Below, in pieces: positions 7,443 through 15,245 of a stretch of DNA of 44,759 nucleotides (the stretch's first letter is position 1; each line of letters opens with the position of its first letter). The position numbers and the translations under genes are program-made. The notes under the pieces are model-generated. The model saw only the letters and a list, made by a program, of their open reading frames with translations. It did no database searches and was not told the origin of the DNA. This stretch comes from an uncultured Monoglobus sp. (GTDB taxonomy: Bacteria; Bacillota; Clostridia; Monoglobales; Monoglobaceae): assembly GCA_947625055.1 (NCBI GenBank), contig CANQMT010000022.1, forward strand, positions 1 through 44,759. The letters are read 5' to 3'.

Positions 7443-8561
7443 TCACGCGGGCAGCGTGACTTTAAACGTCGTTATCTCGTTTTCGCTCTCAGCACTTACG
7501 GTCCCGCCGTGCAGCTCGACTATATCCTTCGCTATCGCGAGTCCGAGCCCAGCGCCGCCTGTCGCGCCTGAGCGGGCGTCGTCGGCACGGAAAAACTTTT
7601 CAAACACCGAGCCCAGCTTTTCCTCGGGAATTGTTTTTCCGCGGCTTGTGAAGGCGACAACTATATTCCCCTCGATCCTTCGCGCGTCGATAGTGATAAC
7701 GCTGTTCGGATAACTGTACGCCGCCGCGTTCCGTATTATGTTCCCGAACACGCGGGCGAGCTTATCGGCGTCCACCAGTCCGCTCAAGTCCTCGTCCGCG
7801 TTCAGCTCTATTGTGTTACCGCGCTTGCTCAGAACCGGATAGAACTCGTCCGAGAGCTGAAGCAGCATATAATACAGATCGGTTTTGTTTTTATTGAGCG
7901 TTATCTGCTGCAAGTTGTATTTTGTTATCTCAAAAAACTCGTTTATGAGGTTTTCGAGCTGCAGCGCCTTGTCAAGCGATATGCCGAGATAAGCCCCAGC
8001 TTTGTCGGCGGGCAGATCGGGGTTTTCCTTCAAAAGGCTGAGATAGCCTATCACCGAAGTGAGCGGAGTGTGTATATCATGAGCGAGATATGTGATCATG
8101 TCGTTTTTCCGCCGCTCCGCCTCAAGCGCCTCACGCTTGCGTTTTCTCAGCGTCCGCTTTGCGGTGTTGAGCGTGTTTTCGGTCGCAGCCATTTCGGGCG
8201 GCAGCTTGATCTCGGCGTCATCCTCGATCAGCAGAGCGTCTATTCCCCGATTTATCGAAGTGAAATATTTTGTGAACCAGTTCATAAAAAACCGCAGCAT
8301 GACAAGAAATATCACCACGACCGAAATTATCCATATAATTTGAGTGAAATTCCTGAAAAAGTGCTGATAAATGCTTTCCGCGCTGTCGCGGCTCACGCCG
8401 AGACCTACAAGAAATTTCAGCACGAAATTTCCGCCGCGGTACTGCCAGATCAGCTTGTAAAGCGCGAAAATAATTATAACCGCCGCGGCGGTCAGCGTCA
8501 AAAACCGCGCGTAGATTTTTGACTTCAATCTCGCGTACTCGGAGCTATTGTTGTTTTTCAA
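7443..8561 (-). CDS. vanS: VanS-like sensor histidine kinase
   Basis: The 372-residue kinase has two membrane segments (about 18-38 and 72-92) flanking a short extracytoplasmic loop, a charged HAMP-like linker, and the H-box YLAHDIHTPLTSVIGY with His161. The catalytic domain follows, with the N-box NIIRNAAAYS and G-box GGAGLGLAIAKDI. The short sensor loop and the HDIHTPLTS H-box are typical of VanS of D-Ala-D-Ser/VanG-type systems. Its start overlaps the 3' end of vanR by 17 bases, implying translational coupling. Confidence 0.88.
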   Translation of the reverse strand: MKNNNSSEYARLKSKIYARFLTLTAAAVIIIFALYKLIWQYRGGNFVLKFLVGLGVSRDSAESIYQHFFRNFTQIIWIISVVVIFLVMLRFFMNWFTKYFTSINRGIDALLIEDDAEIKLPPEMAATENTLNTAKRTLRKRKREALEAERRKNDMITYLAHDIHTPLTSVIGYLSLLKENPDLPADKAGAYLGISLDKALQLENLINEFFEITKYNLQQITLNKNKTDLYYMLLQLSDEFYPVLSKRGNTIELNADEDLSGLVDADKLARVFGNIIRNAAAYSYPNSVITIDARRIEGNIVVAFTSRGKTIPEEKLGSVFEKFFRADDARSGATGGAGLGLAIAKDIVELHGGTVSAESENEITTFKVTLPA

Positions 8562-9252
8562 TTTTATAACCCACTCCCCAGACAGTTTTTATAATATCCG
8601 AATTTCCCGCGATTTCGCCGATCTTTTCGCGCAAATGCCTGATATGAACGGTTATGGTGTTGTTGCTTTTGACGTAATACTCGTCTTTCCATATCTTGCG
8701 GAACAGCTCCTCAGAGCTAACGACGTTTCCGTTTTGCTCCAAAAGTATGCGGAGTATTTGAAATTCCGTCGGCGTTAACGCAAGCGGGTGCTCGTTTATA
8801 AAGCACTCGTGAGTTTTCACGTTCATCAAAAGATTTGAGCGCGTGATCATCCCGTCGCTCATATCGCCCGCCGAGGCGCGGTCGTATTTTTTGTATCTCC
8901 TGAGCTGGGCCTTTATCCTCGCAACAAGCTCAAGCGGCATGAAAGGCTTGGTAATATAATCATCCGCGCCCAGTGTCAGACCGGTGATCTTGTCGCTCTC
9001 ACCGTTTTTGGCCGTCAGCATGATTATCGGATATGTGTATCTTTCCCTTATTTTTTGACACAGTTTAAATCCGTCCGTGTCGGGAAGCATTATATCAAGA
9101 ACCGCCAAATCAAATTCGCGGGAAGCGATACTCTCAAGCGCCTCGCCCGCGGAATAAAACTTAAACACCTCATAATCATCATTGCGCAAATAAAGCTCTA
9201 TTAAATCGGCGATCTCCTTCTCGTCATCCACAACAAGAATGTTCTCCGCCAT
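8545..9252 (-). CDS. vanR: VanR-like OmpR-family response regulator
   Basis: This 235-residue regulator has a receiver domain (1-115) with ILVVDDEKE, the phospho-acceptor in LAVLDIMLPD (about Asp53), MLTAK and ITKPF. A winged-helix DNA-binding domain follows, ending HIRHLREKIG...VWGVGYKIEK. It pairs with the overlapping vanS. The ribosome binding site AGAGGTGAT lies ahead of the ATG. Only 26 bases separate it from the decayed GNAT gene, so its promoter probably lies within or upstream of that gene. Confidence 0.9.
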   Translation of the reverse strand: MAENILVVDDEKEIADLIELYLRNDDYEVFKFYSAGEALESIASREFDLAVLDIMLPDTDGFKLCQKIRERYTYPIIMLTAKNGESDKITGLTLGADDYITKPFMPLELVARIKAQLRRYKKYDRASAGDMSDGMITRSNLLMNVKTHECFINEHPLALTPTEFQILRILLEQNGNVVSSEELFRKIWKDEYYVKSNNTITVHIRHLREKIGEIAGNSDIIKTVWGVGYKIEKQQ

Positions 9253-9278
9253 AACCGATCACCTCTTATATTTAAGTT

Positions 9279-9451
9279 TTACGTCCAAAGCGACGTAATA
9301 AACATGGGACTTGAGTCCTTTGCCTTTTCAAATCCGCAGGCCTCGTAAAAGCCCGCCTCTTCGTTATAGGCAACGACCATTCCATGGACAAAAACAGTTC
9401 CTCAAGCTCCTTCGCGCTAAAATCATGTGTGTCCTTATAAGTAATTGCCAT
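9279..9451 (-). pseudogene. GNAT acetyltransferase remnant with internal deletion and frameshift
   Basis: From the ATG at 9451 the reading frame begins MAITYKDTHDFSAKELEELF, like the N-terminus of small GNAT acetyltransferases. It then runs out of frame after MEWS. One frame over, the same strand reads VVAYNEEAGFYEACGFEKA and continues to SPMFITSLWT and a TAA at 9279-9281, a classic GNAT C-terminus. The roughly 70-80 central residues, including the acetyl-CoA loop, are missing. This is an internal deletion leaving both ends. The gene overlaps the upstream TfoX stop and has a good AAGGAG, so it was once a working operon member. Confidence 0.8.
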
Positions 9452-9456
9452 GCGTT

Positions 9457-9774
9457 TCATCTCCTTTTCGGCTTCGGCGCGGGAAGCTCCGGCTCCATAG
9501 CCTCAAATAATCCCGTTAAATATTCCCTGTTGTCAACGTTGTCCGCAAGGAGCATTTCCTTTGCTCCTTCATAGGGCAGCGCATAGCTTGCTTCCGGCAT
9601 ATAGCGCACCGCCGCTTTCACGGGCTTGACAAGCAGGCGGTCATCATATATGCCGCCGACTATCTTGCCTTTATAATATAAAATGTATTCCCCCATCATC
9701 GTCCGATAGGTAATATCCTCCAAGCCGGACAACTGCTCTAAAATATAATCCAAATATTCTTTGCTCGATGCCAT
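9457..9774 (-). CDS. TfoX/Sxy N-terminal domain protein
   Basis: The 105-residue protein matches the TfoX N-terminal domain: EYLDYILEQLSGLEDITYRTMMGEYILYYKGKIVGGIYDDRLLVKPV is the hallmark region (cited by its parts TYRTMMGEY and GGIYDDRLLVK). In gammaproteobacteria TfoX regulates competence, but stand-alone versions in Firmicutes have no known role. The ribosome binding site AAAGGAA lies eight bases from the ATG. It follows the EFR1 gene by 40 bases and overlaps the decayed GNAT, so these form one transcription unit. Confidence 0.85.
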   Translation of the reverse strand: MASSKEYLDYILEQLSGLEDITYRTMMGEYILYYKGKIVGGIYDDRLLVKPVKAAVRYMPEASYALPYEGAKEMLLADNVDNREYLTGLFEAMEPELPAPKPKRR

Positions 9775-9814
9775 AAAATCATTTCCTTTCTAAAATATTC
9801 CCTGTTTGCTCATT

Positions 9815-10573
9815 TTAACAATATTTTTCATACCGACATTGCTCCACAACCTCATCACCCAAAAGCGTGATAACTTTTTGCGGGCAGCGGCTGACACAGC
9901 GGTAACACATTGTACACTTGCCGCCCGCGGCAGCCCGATCTTTTTTAACGGAAATATTTTTCATCGGGCAGAGAGAAGCGCACAGCCCGCAGCCTATGCA
10001 TCCGGCGCTTATTTTCAGCTTATCGGTATAGCCTGCCGTCTTTTTATAAAACCAAAGCCGCTGTCCGAAAAGGCCCGCCATATGAGCCATCCATGTTATA
10101 CCGTCCTTTGGATATTTACCGTGCTTGATTTGTTCCGCTGTAAGCTCAATCTTTTTATCGGCCTGCCTGATTATTTCTCTGTTTTGCTCAACACTCTTTT
10201 TCAAAAGCTTGCTGTCGCAGACGGAATCCGGCATTTTAATATGGACGCCGCCCAAAATTCTTGCGCCGTATTTTTTGAAAAGTCTTGCCGCACAGCCCGC
10301 GCCGTCTCCGCTGAAAGCGCCCATTGTGGCTACGCACAGTATTTTCTTATTTTCCCAAAGAGAACTGTTTTTCTTTATAAAGTCCCTGACCATATAGGGC
10401 GCGTTTGAAAATTGCGTCGGATATCCGAAAACTATGGTGTCGTTGTTTTTTATCTGCCAGATAACGTCCGCGGCTTCCAAAGGTATCGCTGCCGCGTTCT
10501 TATTGAGCAGCCCGACTATTTTTTCAACGCAATGCTTTGTATTTCCCGTTCCGCTTAAATATATCCCGATCAT
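9815..10573 (-). CDS. EFR1-type flavodoxin-ferredoxin fusion protein
   Basis: The 252-residue protein joins an N-terminal flavodoxin-like domain (GIYLSGTGNTKHCVEKI, FGYPTQFSNAPYMVRDF) to a C-terminal two-cluster ferredoxin with CIGCGLCASLCP and CTMCYRCVSRCP. Such EFR1 family proteins are presumed to shuttle electrons in clostridia; the partners are unknown. The ATG at 10573 is chosen because GGAGAGG lies just before it, rather than the ATG at 10603. The repeat-borne promoter at 10624-10652 is correctly placed to drive it and the downstream TfoX unit. Confidence 0.9.
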   Translation of the reverse strand: MIGIYLSGTGNTKHCVEKIVGLLNKNAAAIPLEAADVIWQIKNNDTIVFGYPTQFSNAPYMVRDFIKKNSSLWENKKILCVATMGAFSGDGAGCAARLFKKYGARILGGVHIKMPDSVCDSKLLKKSVEQNREIIRQADKKIELTAEQIKHGKYPKDGITWMAHMAGLFGQRLWFYKKTAGYTDKLKISAGCIGCGLCASLCPMKNISVKKDRAAAGGKCTMCYRCVSRCPQKVITLLGDEVVEQCRYEKYC

Positions 10574-10603
10574 TTTCCTCTCCGATAAGTCATGATTTGT
10601 CAC

Positions 10604-10682
10604 TTCGTTTCATTTCCAAAATGATTATACCACAGCCCGCCAAATTTTTCAATTCCTAATGAGACCTTGCAAAGCTGAAAAG
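10604..10682 (-). repeat. Promoter-carrying dispersed repeat, copy A
   Basis: On the minus strand this copy reads AGCTTTGCAAGG, then GGAATTGAAAAATTTGGCGG, then GTGGTATAATCATTTT. It holds a TTGAAA (10652-10647) and TATAAT (10629-10624) promoter with a 17-base spacer. Related copies lie at 12760-12836 and 15052-15130. Here the upstream part of the repeat also encodes the last residues and the stop of the P-loop gene. Confidence 0.7.
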
Positions 10683-11224
10683 AGAGGTTCTATTGTTCCA
10701 TTTCCTTTGCTTAATAACTGAATATCCAAATCATAATTTCTGTCAATAAAGATATAACCCAAGTGGTATCTTTTACACATTTTAAGTGTGTGAACATTAT
10801 CAGAAATCAACCTATCTATATTACAGTCATCGTCACATCGTTTTTCTATCACATCAGCATATTCCTTTATGTCATCAAAATGTTGTCGGATATAGTTATC
10901 ACTCATAACCAAGCAAAGAAATTTTATTTCCGAACGATAAGTTGTATCAAAGTCTTTTTTCCAATTAAAAGGAATGTAGCACCCCTCTACAATGAGATTT
11001 TGTCTATTTTCAATCGAGGTCTTTATTATTTCCCGCACGACAGGCCACATGAAATTTGTTAGCTTTTCTTCTTTGTCAAGTGGTGTCAAAGATGTCATAC
11101 CGCTGCGAATCAAGCCCATTTTCAAATGGTCAATAGATAAATATGGATAGTGATACTTTTCTAATAGTGTTTGCGCTAATTTTGTTTTCCCTGTATGAGA
11201 AGCTCCCGCAATCAAAATAACCAT
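10649..11224 (-). CDS. P-loop nucleotide kinase-like protein
   Basis: The 191-residue protein starts MVILIAGASHTGKTKLAQ, a Walker A motif at residues 7-14. The rest (SIDHLKMGLIRSG, LIVEGCYIPFNW) resembles AAA/adenylate kinase-like ATPases of the zeta-toxin and 2-phosphoglycerate kinase superfamily. The substrate is unknown. The ribosome binding site AAGGAG is unusually far (about 16 bases) from the ATG, with a four-codon ORF (ATGAAAACTATTTAA) in between. The C-terminus ALQGLIRN and stop fall inside dispersed repeat copy A, so the original end may have been replaced. Confidence 0.75.
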   Translation of the reverse strand: MVILIAGASHTGKTKLAQTLLEKYHYPYLSIDHLKMGLIRSGMTSLTPLDKEEKLTNFMWPVVREIIKTSIENRQNLIVEGCYIPFNWKKDFDTTYRSEIKFLCLVMSDNYIRQHFDDIKEYADVIEKRCDDDCNIDRLISDNVHTLKMCKRYHLGYIFIDRNYDLDIQLLSKGNGTIEPLFSALQGLIRN

Positions 11225-11252
11225 TTTAAATAGTTTTCATCTCCTTTTCGGC

Positions 11253-11903
11253 TTATACAAACGCTTTTACCGAATACGTTGCGCCCCAGTTACGGAGCGC
11301 CTCGACTTTTGAAAATCCCGCCGCTTTCAGCACGGCTGTTTCGTGCTCCACGGTAAGTGGCGTGTCATAATGGTAAAATTCGTCTTTAACGATACCCTGT
11401 TCTTTTTTTAATGCGCGGAGCCGCTCGAAATATTCCTGCTCAAGCGCTTCACTTTCCGCAAAATAATCTGTAAGGATAAAATATCCTTCGTGTTTCAAAG
11501 CCGCATGAAGTTTTTGATAAAGAGTACGTTTCGCTTCAGCGCAAAAGTGATGAAGCGATTCCACCGAAACGGCGGCGTCGAAGCAGTTCGTCTCAAAAGA
11601 AACATCAAAATAAGAGCCGCAAATCAGTTTGATTTTGCGGTCAGTGAACTTGCGCTTTAACTCCGCCAGCATATCCGGCGACAAATCGATCCCTACAACC
11701 GACACTTCACTGTTTAAAGCAAAGTAGTATTCAAGTTCAAGTCCTGTTCCGCAGCCCAGATCAAGCACATTTGCCCCGCGCTTCATCGGCAGCAGCGCCG
11801 CCGTATACGGATAGAACTCCTTTGCGCCTTCAATTTCGGTCAGCATATGTTCATCGTAACCCTCGAGACGATTTCTGAAAAAATCACTCATTTTTTCTAA
11901 CAT
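11253..11903 (-). CDS. Class I SAM-dependent methyltransferase
   Basis: This 216-residue enzyme has the Rossmann-fold SAM-binding motif I VLDLGCGTGLELEYYF, motif II VVGIDLSPDML and a post-motif CFDAAVSVESLHHF. The substrate is not predictable. The ATG at 11903 has AAAGGAG nine bases upstream and is preferred to the upstream ATG at 11936. It lies downstream of a second methyltransferase gene; the two share fold but not close sequence. It precedes the P-loop kinase by 28 bases, so the three genes probably form one operon. Confidence 0.88.
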   Translation of the reverse strand: MLEKMSDFFRNRLEGYDEHMLTEIEGAKEFYPYTAALLPMKRGANVLDLGCGTGLELEYYFALNSEVSVVGIDLSPDMLAELKRKFTDRKIKLICGSYFDVSFETNCFDAAVSVESLHHFCAEAKRTLYQKLHAALKHEGYFILTDYFAESEALEQEYFERLRALKKEQGIVKDEFYHYDTPLTVEHETAVLKAAGFSKVEALRNWGATYSVKAFV

Positions 11904-11946
11904 GAATTTTGCTCCTTTACGTTGAGACACAGACATCTAAATATAT

Positions 11947-12729
11947 TTATGGTTTTCTTGCAAGCTGTAAATCAATGGTATCATATACTGTAATTAAACC
12001 GCCGTAATTGTTTATTGCCTCCTCAATTTTTGAGAAAAACTTTTTTCTTATCTTTTCCTCAATTGCAATATGATCGGAATATGTTCCGAGCAATGCACAA
12101 TATTCATCTGCGGAAAAAGCACGTGTTCTGTGAAACAATGCGTATTTTATATCTGTAAAGCCGTATTTTTCCGCGATTTTTGCTGTTTGAGCCGCCTGCC
12201 TCTCGGTATACTCTATCGGCGTTTTTTTGTTATGATAATATTTGCCGTAAATATTTTGAATTTCCTCAAAAAGAGGCAAATTGTCTATGGCCGGATAAGG
12301 ATGATTTGCAAATCTCGCAAATGCTCCGCCGCTTTTCAGCATCGAAAACACTTTTTCGTATCCGACACTCTCGGTAACCCAATGAAACGCGGTCGCGGAA
12401 TATACCAAATCATATGTATCGTCCGAAAAAAGCGTATCTTCAAATTTATTTGTTATGACAGAAAATTTCGGATATTTTTTAAACTTTTCCTTGCATAATT
12501 CAGAAAACTCTTTGCCATATTCAACAGCGGTCACATTGCATCCGTTCTTTAAAATCGGCAGCGTTGCCTGACCGCTGCCAATTCCCACTTCGACAGCATA
12601 ACAGGGCTCATTTAGAGTGGTATAATTAAATATCATTTCATAGAGTTCATCAGGATACGAAGGGCGAAACTTATCATAAGCAGAAGCCACTGTATCAAAT
12701 GTCTGTTCCAAACCTTTTATTTCCGACAT
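11947..12729 (-). CDS. Class I SAM-dependent methyltransferase
   Basis: This 260-residue enzyme begins LEQTFDTVASAYDKFRPSYPDELY, typical of the UbiE/Trans-aconitate-type methyltransferases. It has motif I AVEVGIGSGQATLPIL and a YDLVYSATAFHWV motif. Substrate unknown. The ribosome binding site AGGAG lies nine bases from the ATG. It is the first gene of the three-gene unit and is served by the promoter in repeat copy B just upstream. Confidence 0.88.
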   Translation of the reverse strand: MSEIKGLEQTFDTVASAYDKFRPSYPDELYEMIFNYTTLNEPCYAVEVGIGSGQATLPILKNGCNVTAVEYGKEFSELCKEKFKKYPKFSVITNKFEDTLFSDDTYDLVYSATAFHWVTESVGYEKVFSMLKSGGAFARFANHPYPAIDNLPLFEEIQNIYGKYYHNKKTPIEYTERQAAQTAKIAEKYGFTDIKYALFHRTRAFSADEYCALLGTYSDHIAIEEKIRKKFFSKIEEAINNYGGLITVYDTIDLQLARKP

Positions 12730-12759
12730 GGTATTGCTCCTATTAATTCCGATTTTTCG

Positions 12760-12836
12760 CTCCGCTTTATTTTAAAATGATTATATCGCAAATCGTCGGC
12801 TTTTTCAATTCCTCGAAAGAACTCGCAAAGCTGAAT
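12760..12836 (-). repeat. Promoter-carrying dispersed repeat, copy B
   Basis: The minus strand reads AGCTTTGCGAG, GAGGAATTGAAAAAG and GATATAATCATTTT. TTGAAA (12808-12803) and TATAAT (12785-12780) have a 17-base spacer. The spacer itself is diverged from copies A and C, while the promoter boxes and flanks are kept, suggesting selection on the promoter. It drives the methyltransferase gene. Confidence 0.65.
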
Positions 12837-12891
12837 CTTGCGAGATAAGACATAACCAAGGCCAACCACTCTGCGGCAAAACATTATTGCG

Positions 12892-13459
12892 GTTTAACTC
12901 ACACGCCTCTTGCGAGGCGTGACATGATCGTGTTGTACGGATACGGGTACAGCTCTTTGTTTCAACTCACGCGCCTCTTACGAGACGTGACATATTAAAA
13001 TAAACTCATGAGAAGGTGTCTTGCGTTTCAACTCACACACCTCTGCGAGGCGTGACTGGTTTCCCTGTTGTATTGTTCAGCTTGAAAGCGGTTTCAACTC
13101 ACACGCCTCTTGCGAGGCGTGACTTGATCACGGTCTTGTTGCTGTTGTACCGTCTCAAGTTTCAACTCACACGCCTCTTGCGAGGCGTGACTTTCTGCCA
13201 CTCTTGCTGTGGCTTGGCAATTGCCGTTTCAACTCACACGCCTCTTGCGAGGCGTGACTTATAACTCATTATTTTTCCTCACTTTCTTCTTAAGTTTCAA
13301 CTCACACGCCTCTTGCGAGGCGTGACAATTGCCGAGATATTCGTCTTCAGCGTCGCTGTCGTTTCAACTCACACGCCTCTTGCGAGGCGTGACTGAAGCG
13401 CGACAGATACAGCAGGGGGCGGACGGGTTTCAACTCACACGCCTCTTGCGAGGCGTGAC
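12892..13459 (-). CRISPR. CRISPR array, 9 repeats, type I-C-like, no adjacent cas genes
   Basis: Nine repeats of 32-33 bases start at 12892, 12959, 13025, 13091, 13159, 13226, 13294, 13361 and 13427. They are separated by eight unique spacers of 33-35 bases. The plus-strand repeat begins GTTTCAACTCACACGCC and ends GGCGTGAC. Read on the minus strand it forms an 8-bp stem CACGCCTC/GAGGCGTG with a GCAA loop and ends GAGTTGAAAC, like type I-C repeats. The six repeats at the high-coordinate end are identical, whereas the three at 12892, 12959 and 13025 have decayed. The leader is therefore at 13460 onward and transcription should run on the minus strand. Confidence 0.95.
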
Positions 13460-13723
13460 TCTATATATTGTATAATATACTGATATTGCCTCACAATTCG
13501 GCGGACTTCTTTAAAATTTTAACATACTTTTATTGATAAATCAAATATTTTTCCGGCGAACCTTATCGGATTTCATTATTACTCAAGGTTCGCCGTGTGC
13601 TATATAATCAATGCGCCTTTCCCGATTAGCCTACTTTCGCAGCATTACTCCGGTATTCAGAAGCGAAAATCGGCATGATATTATATTGCTATCTCTCAAA
13701 GTGGAGTTCTGTTGTTACGCATA
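13460..13723. other. CRISPR leader and intergenic region
   Basis: The first 40-100 bases next to the array are AT-rich and hold a TATTATACAAT-like box on the minus strand, consistent with a leader and promoter. A perfect 11-bp dyad, CGGCGAACCTT (13554-13564) and AAGGTTCGCCG (13585-13595), follows. It has no clear T-tract and may be a terminator or a boundary. No gene is visible. Confidence 0.5.
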
Positions 13724-14491
13724 TCAAATATGTATTTGAAACTCTCCGAAATCAAATATGCCGTTTCCTTGCCGCAGCTTGCCTTGTCGATATAATGACC
13801 GAAACGCTTTCACAATTTCATCAATTAAGGATGCCGAAATATTAAGCTGATGATGTGCCGGCAACACCTTTTTGATTTTGAGCGGACTTACCTTTTCCAC
13901 CGATCGCATAAACGCAATCGGGTCGGTAGTCGGATAAAAGGCGTCCAAGCAGCCTTTGTAAATCAAATCGCCGGAATACAGCCAACTTCTGTCCTGCTCA
14001 TAGAAGCAACAGTGTCCCGGTGAATGACCGGGCGTATGAATGACTTTCAGCGTTCGATTGCATAAATCAATAAAGTCGCCGTCACGCAGTATGCTTGTAG
14101 GTGTTCCTTTGAAAATTTGATAATCATCTATGTTAAAATCCTTAGGGAAATCGCACGGCTCCAGTGTCAGATTTTTCTTGACCACATATAATGGAAGCGG
14201 AAACTGCTCGGAAACCCAGCTTACTTCGTTTTTATGTATGGCAAAATCCTTAAAATATTTATGCCCGCCAATATGATCCCAATGGGCATGGGTGGTAAGA
14301 ACGGCAACAGGCAGATCTGTCAAATTATCTATCACTTCTTTGATGTTTGCAACACCTAACCCCGTGTCGATCAATACGGCTCGCTCCGTTCCGCAAAGCA
14401 AGTAGCAGTGCGTTTCCTCCCAATGCTTATACTCGCTGATCGCAAATGTCTGAGCGTCAATTTTTTCAACGGTAAACCAATTATATCCCAC
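13724..14491 (-). CDS. Metallo-beta-lactamase-fold hydrolase
   Basis: The 255-residue protein has the zinc-binding motifs of the MBL fold: THAHWDHIGGH (about residues 84-94), HTPGHSPGH (about 157-165), SGDLIY and the terminal PAHH. The family includes glyoxalase II-like and lactonase-like enzymes; it is not a recognisable beta-lactamase. Translation probably starts at GTG 14491, which has AGAGGG seven bases upstream. It follows the GNAT gene by 57 bases and likely shares the promoter in repeat copy C. Confidence 0.9.
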   Translation of the reverse strand: MGYNWFTVEKIDAQTFAISEYKHWEETHCYLLCGTERAVLIDTGLGVANIKEVIDNLTDLPVAVLTTHAHWDHIGGHKYFKDFAIHKNEVSWVSEQFPLPLYVVKKNLTLEPCDFPKDFNIDDYQIFKGTPTSILRDGDFIDLCNRTLKVIHTPGHSPGHCCFYEQDRSWLYSGDLIYKGCLDAFYPTTDPIAFMRSVEKVSPLKIKKVLPAHHQLNISASLIDEIVKAFRSLYRQGKLRQGNGIFDFGEFQIHI

Positions 14492-14548
14492 AGTGTTTCC
14501 CTCTCATATAGTTTCAATTAGCTTTTCGACAAACAAGTATTTGTAGTA

Positions 14549-15022
14549 TCACAAACGACAAAGCATAATATATTCTTCATCATTTTCGTCCACAATTTCA
14601 AATCCCATTTTCAGATACATTGCTGCCGCATAATTTTCTTTTTGAACCGCAAGCGATGCTTGTTTGTATCCTCTGATTTTCAAAATACGGAGCATTTCTT
14701 TCATCAACGCAGTTCCTATGCCAAAGCCGCGATATTCCTTATATAAGGATATTGCGAATGAAGGAGTGTCATCATCAATATGCCCATAATCGTCCATAAT
14801 GCGTACCCAAACAGCGCCGACAACTTTGCCGTTCACGTCCGCAACCAAACCGATATCGTCCTTCTTCGCCCCAAAGTCTGCTATATACACCTGAAGCTCA
14901 TGCCTATTGATAATTGATTTGGGCGGCACGGGCATCACTTCCGGCACAAAAACAGCCTCATACAGAAAATCCTCAAGTATATTGTATTCTTCCTCTGCTA
15001 TTTCCCTGATTGTATAATCCAT
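14549..15022 (-). CDS. GNAT-family N-acetyltransferase
   Basis: The 157-residue protein has the GNAT acetyl-CoA loop in YRGFGIGTALMKEML and the NYAAAMYLKMGFEIV end typical of the fold. It should acetylate an amine of a small molecule or protein N-terminus; substrate unknown. The ATG at 15022 has a perfect GGAGGT and is preferred to the in-frame start at 15043. It is first in a two-gene unit with the MBL-fold hydrolase. Confidence 0.9.
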   Translation of the reverse strand: MDYTIREIAEEEYNILEDFLYEAVFVPEVMPVPPKSIINRHELQVYIADFGAKKDDIGLVADVNGKVVGAVWVRIMDDYGHIDDDTPSFAISLYKEYRGFGIGTALMKEMLRILKIRGYKQASLAVQKENYAAAMYLKMGFEIVDENDEEYIMLCRL

Positions 15023-15051
15023 TATTACCTCCACAACTCCCAATTTTTCGT

Positions 15052-15130
15052 TTCACTTAATTACAAAATCATTATACCACAACCCGCCAAATTTTTCAAT
15101 CCCTCGCGGAAGACCTCGCAAGGCTGAAAA
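15052..15130 (-). repeat. Promoter-carrying dispersed repeat, copy C
   Basis: Minus strand: AGCCTTGCGAGG, GAGGGATTGAAAAATTTGG and GTGGTATAATGATTTT. TTGAAA (15099-15094) and TATAAT (15076-15071) have a 17-base spacer. It is close to copy A and drives the GNAT-MBL unit. Confidence 0.7.
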
Positions 15131-15201
15131 AATAATTAATTAATTTTTTAATTTTTATTTTTGCCAAATTTTAATGCCACAGTAATACCACAGACCACCT
15201 A

Positions 15202-15245
15202 AAAATCCCCGAAAAGTACGTTTTCACGTACCTTTAGGGGATTTT
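15202..15245. terminator. Interrupted hairpin, possible terminator
   Basis: AAAATCCCC pairs with GGGGATTTT, and inside it GTACG pairs with CGTAC around TTTTCA. The outer arm supplies A- and T-rich flanks on both strands, so it could terminate in either direction. It lies at the low-coordinate border of the AT-rich island. Confidence 0.5.

Noticed and set aside
9457-9774. Evidence of natural competence from the TfoX-like protein
   Set aside because: Only the isolated N-terminal domain is present and no competence genes are nearby.
13016-13264. 82-codon open frame on the plus strand inside the CRISPR array
   Set aside because: It translates repeats and spacers (recurring VSTHTPLARRD) and has no gene signals; such spurious proteins are a known artefact of CRISPR arrays.
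13554-13595. Dyad next to the CRISPR leader as a definite terminator
   Set aside because: Loop of 20 bases and no T-run on either strand; left as an unexplained inverted repeat.
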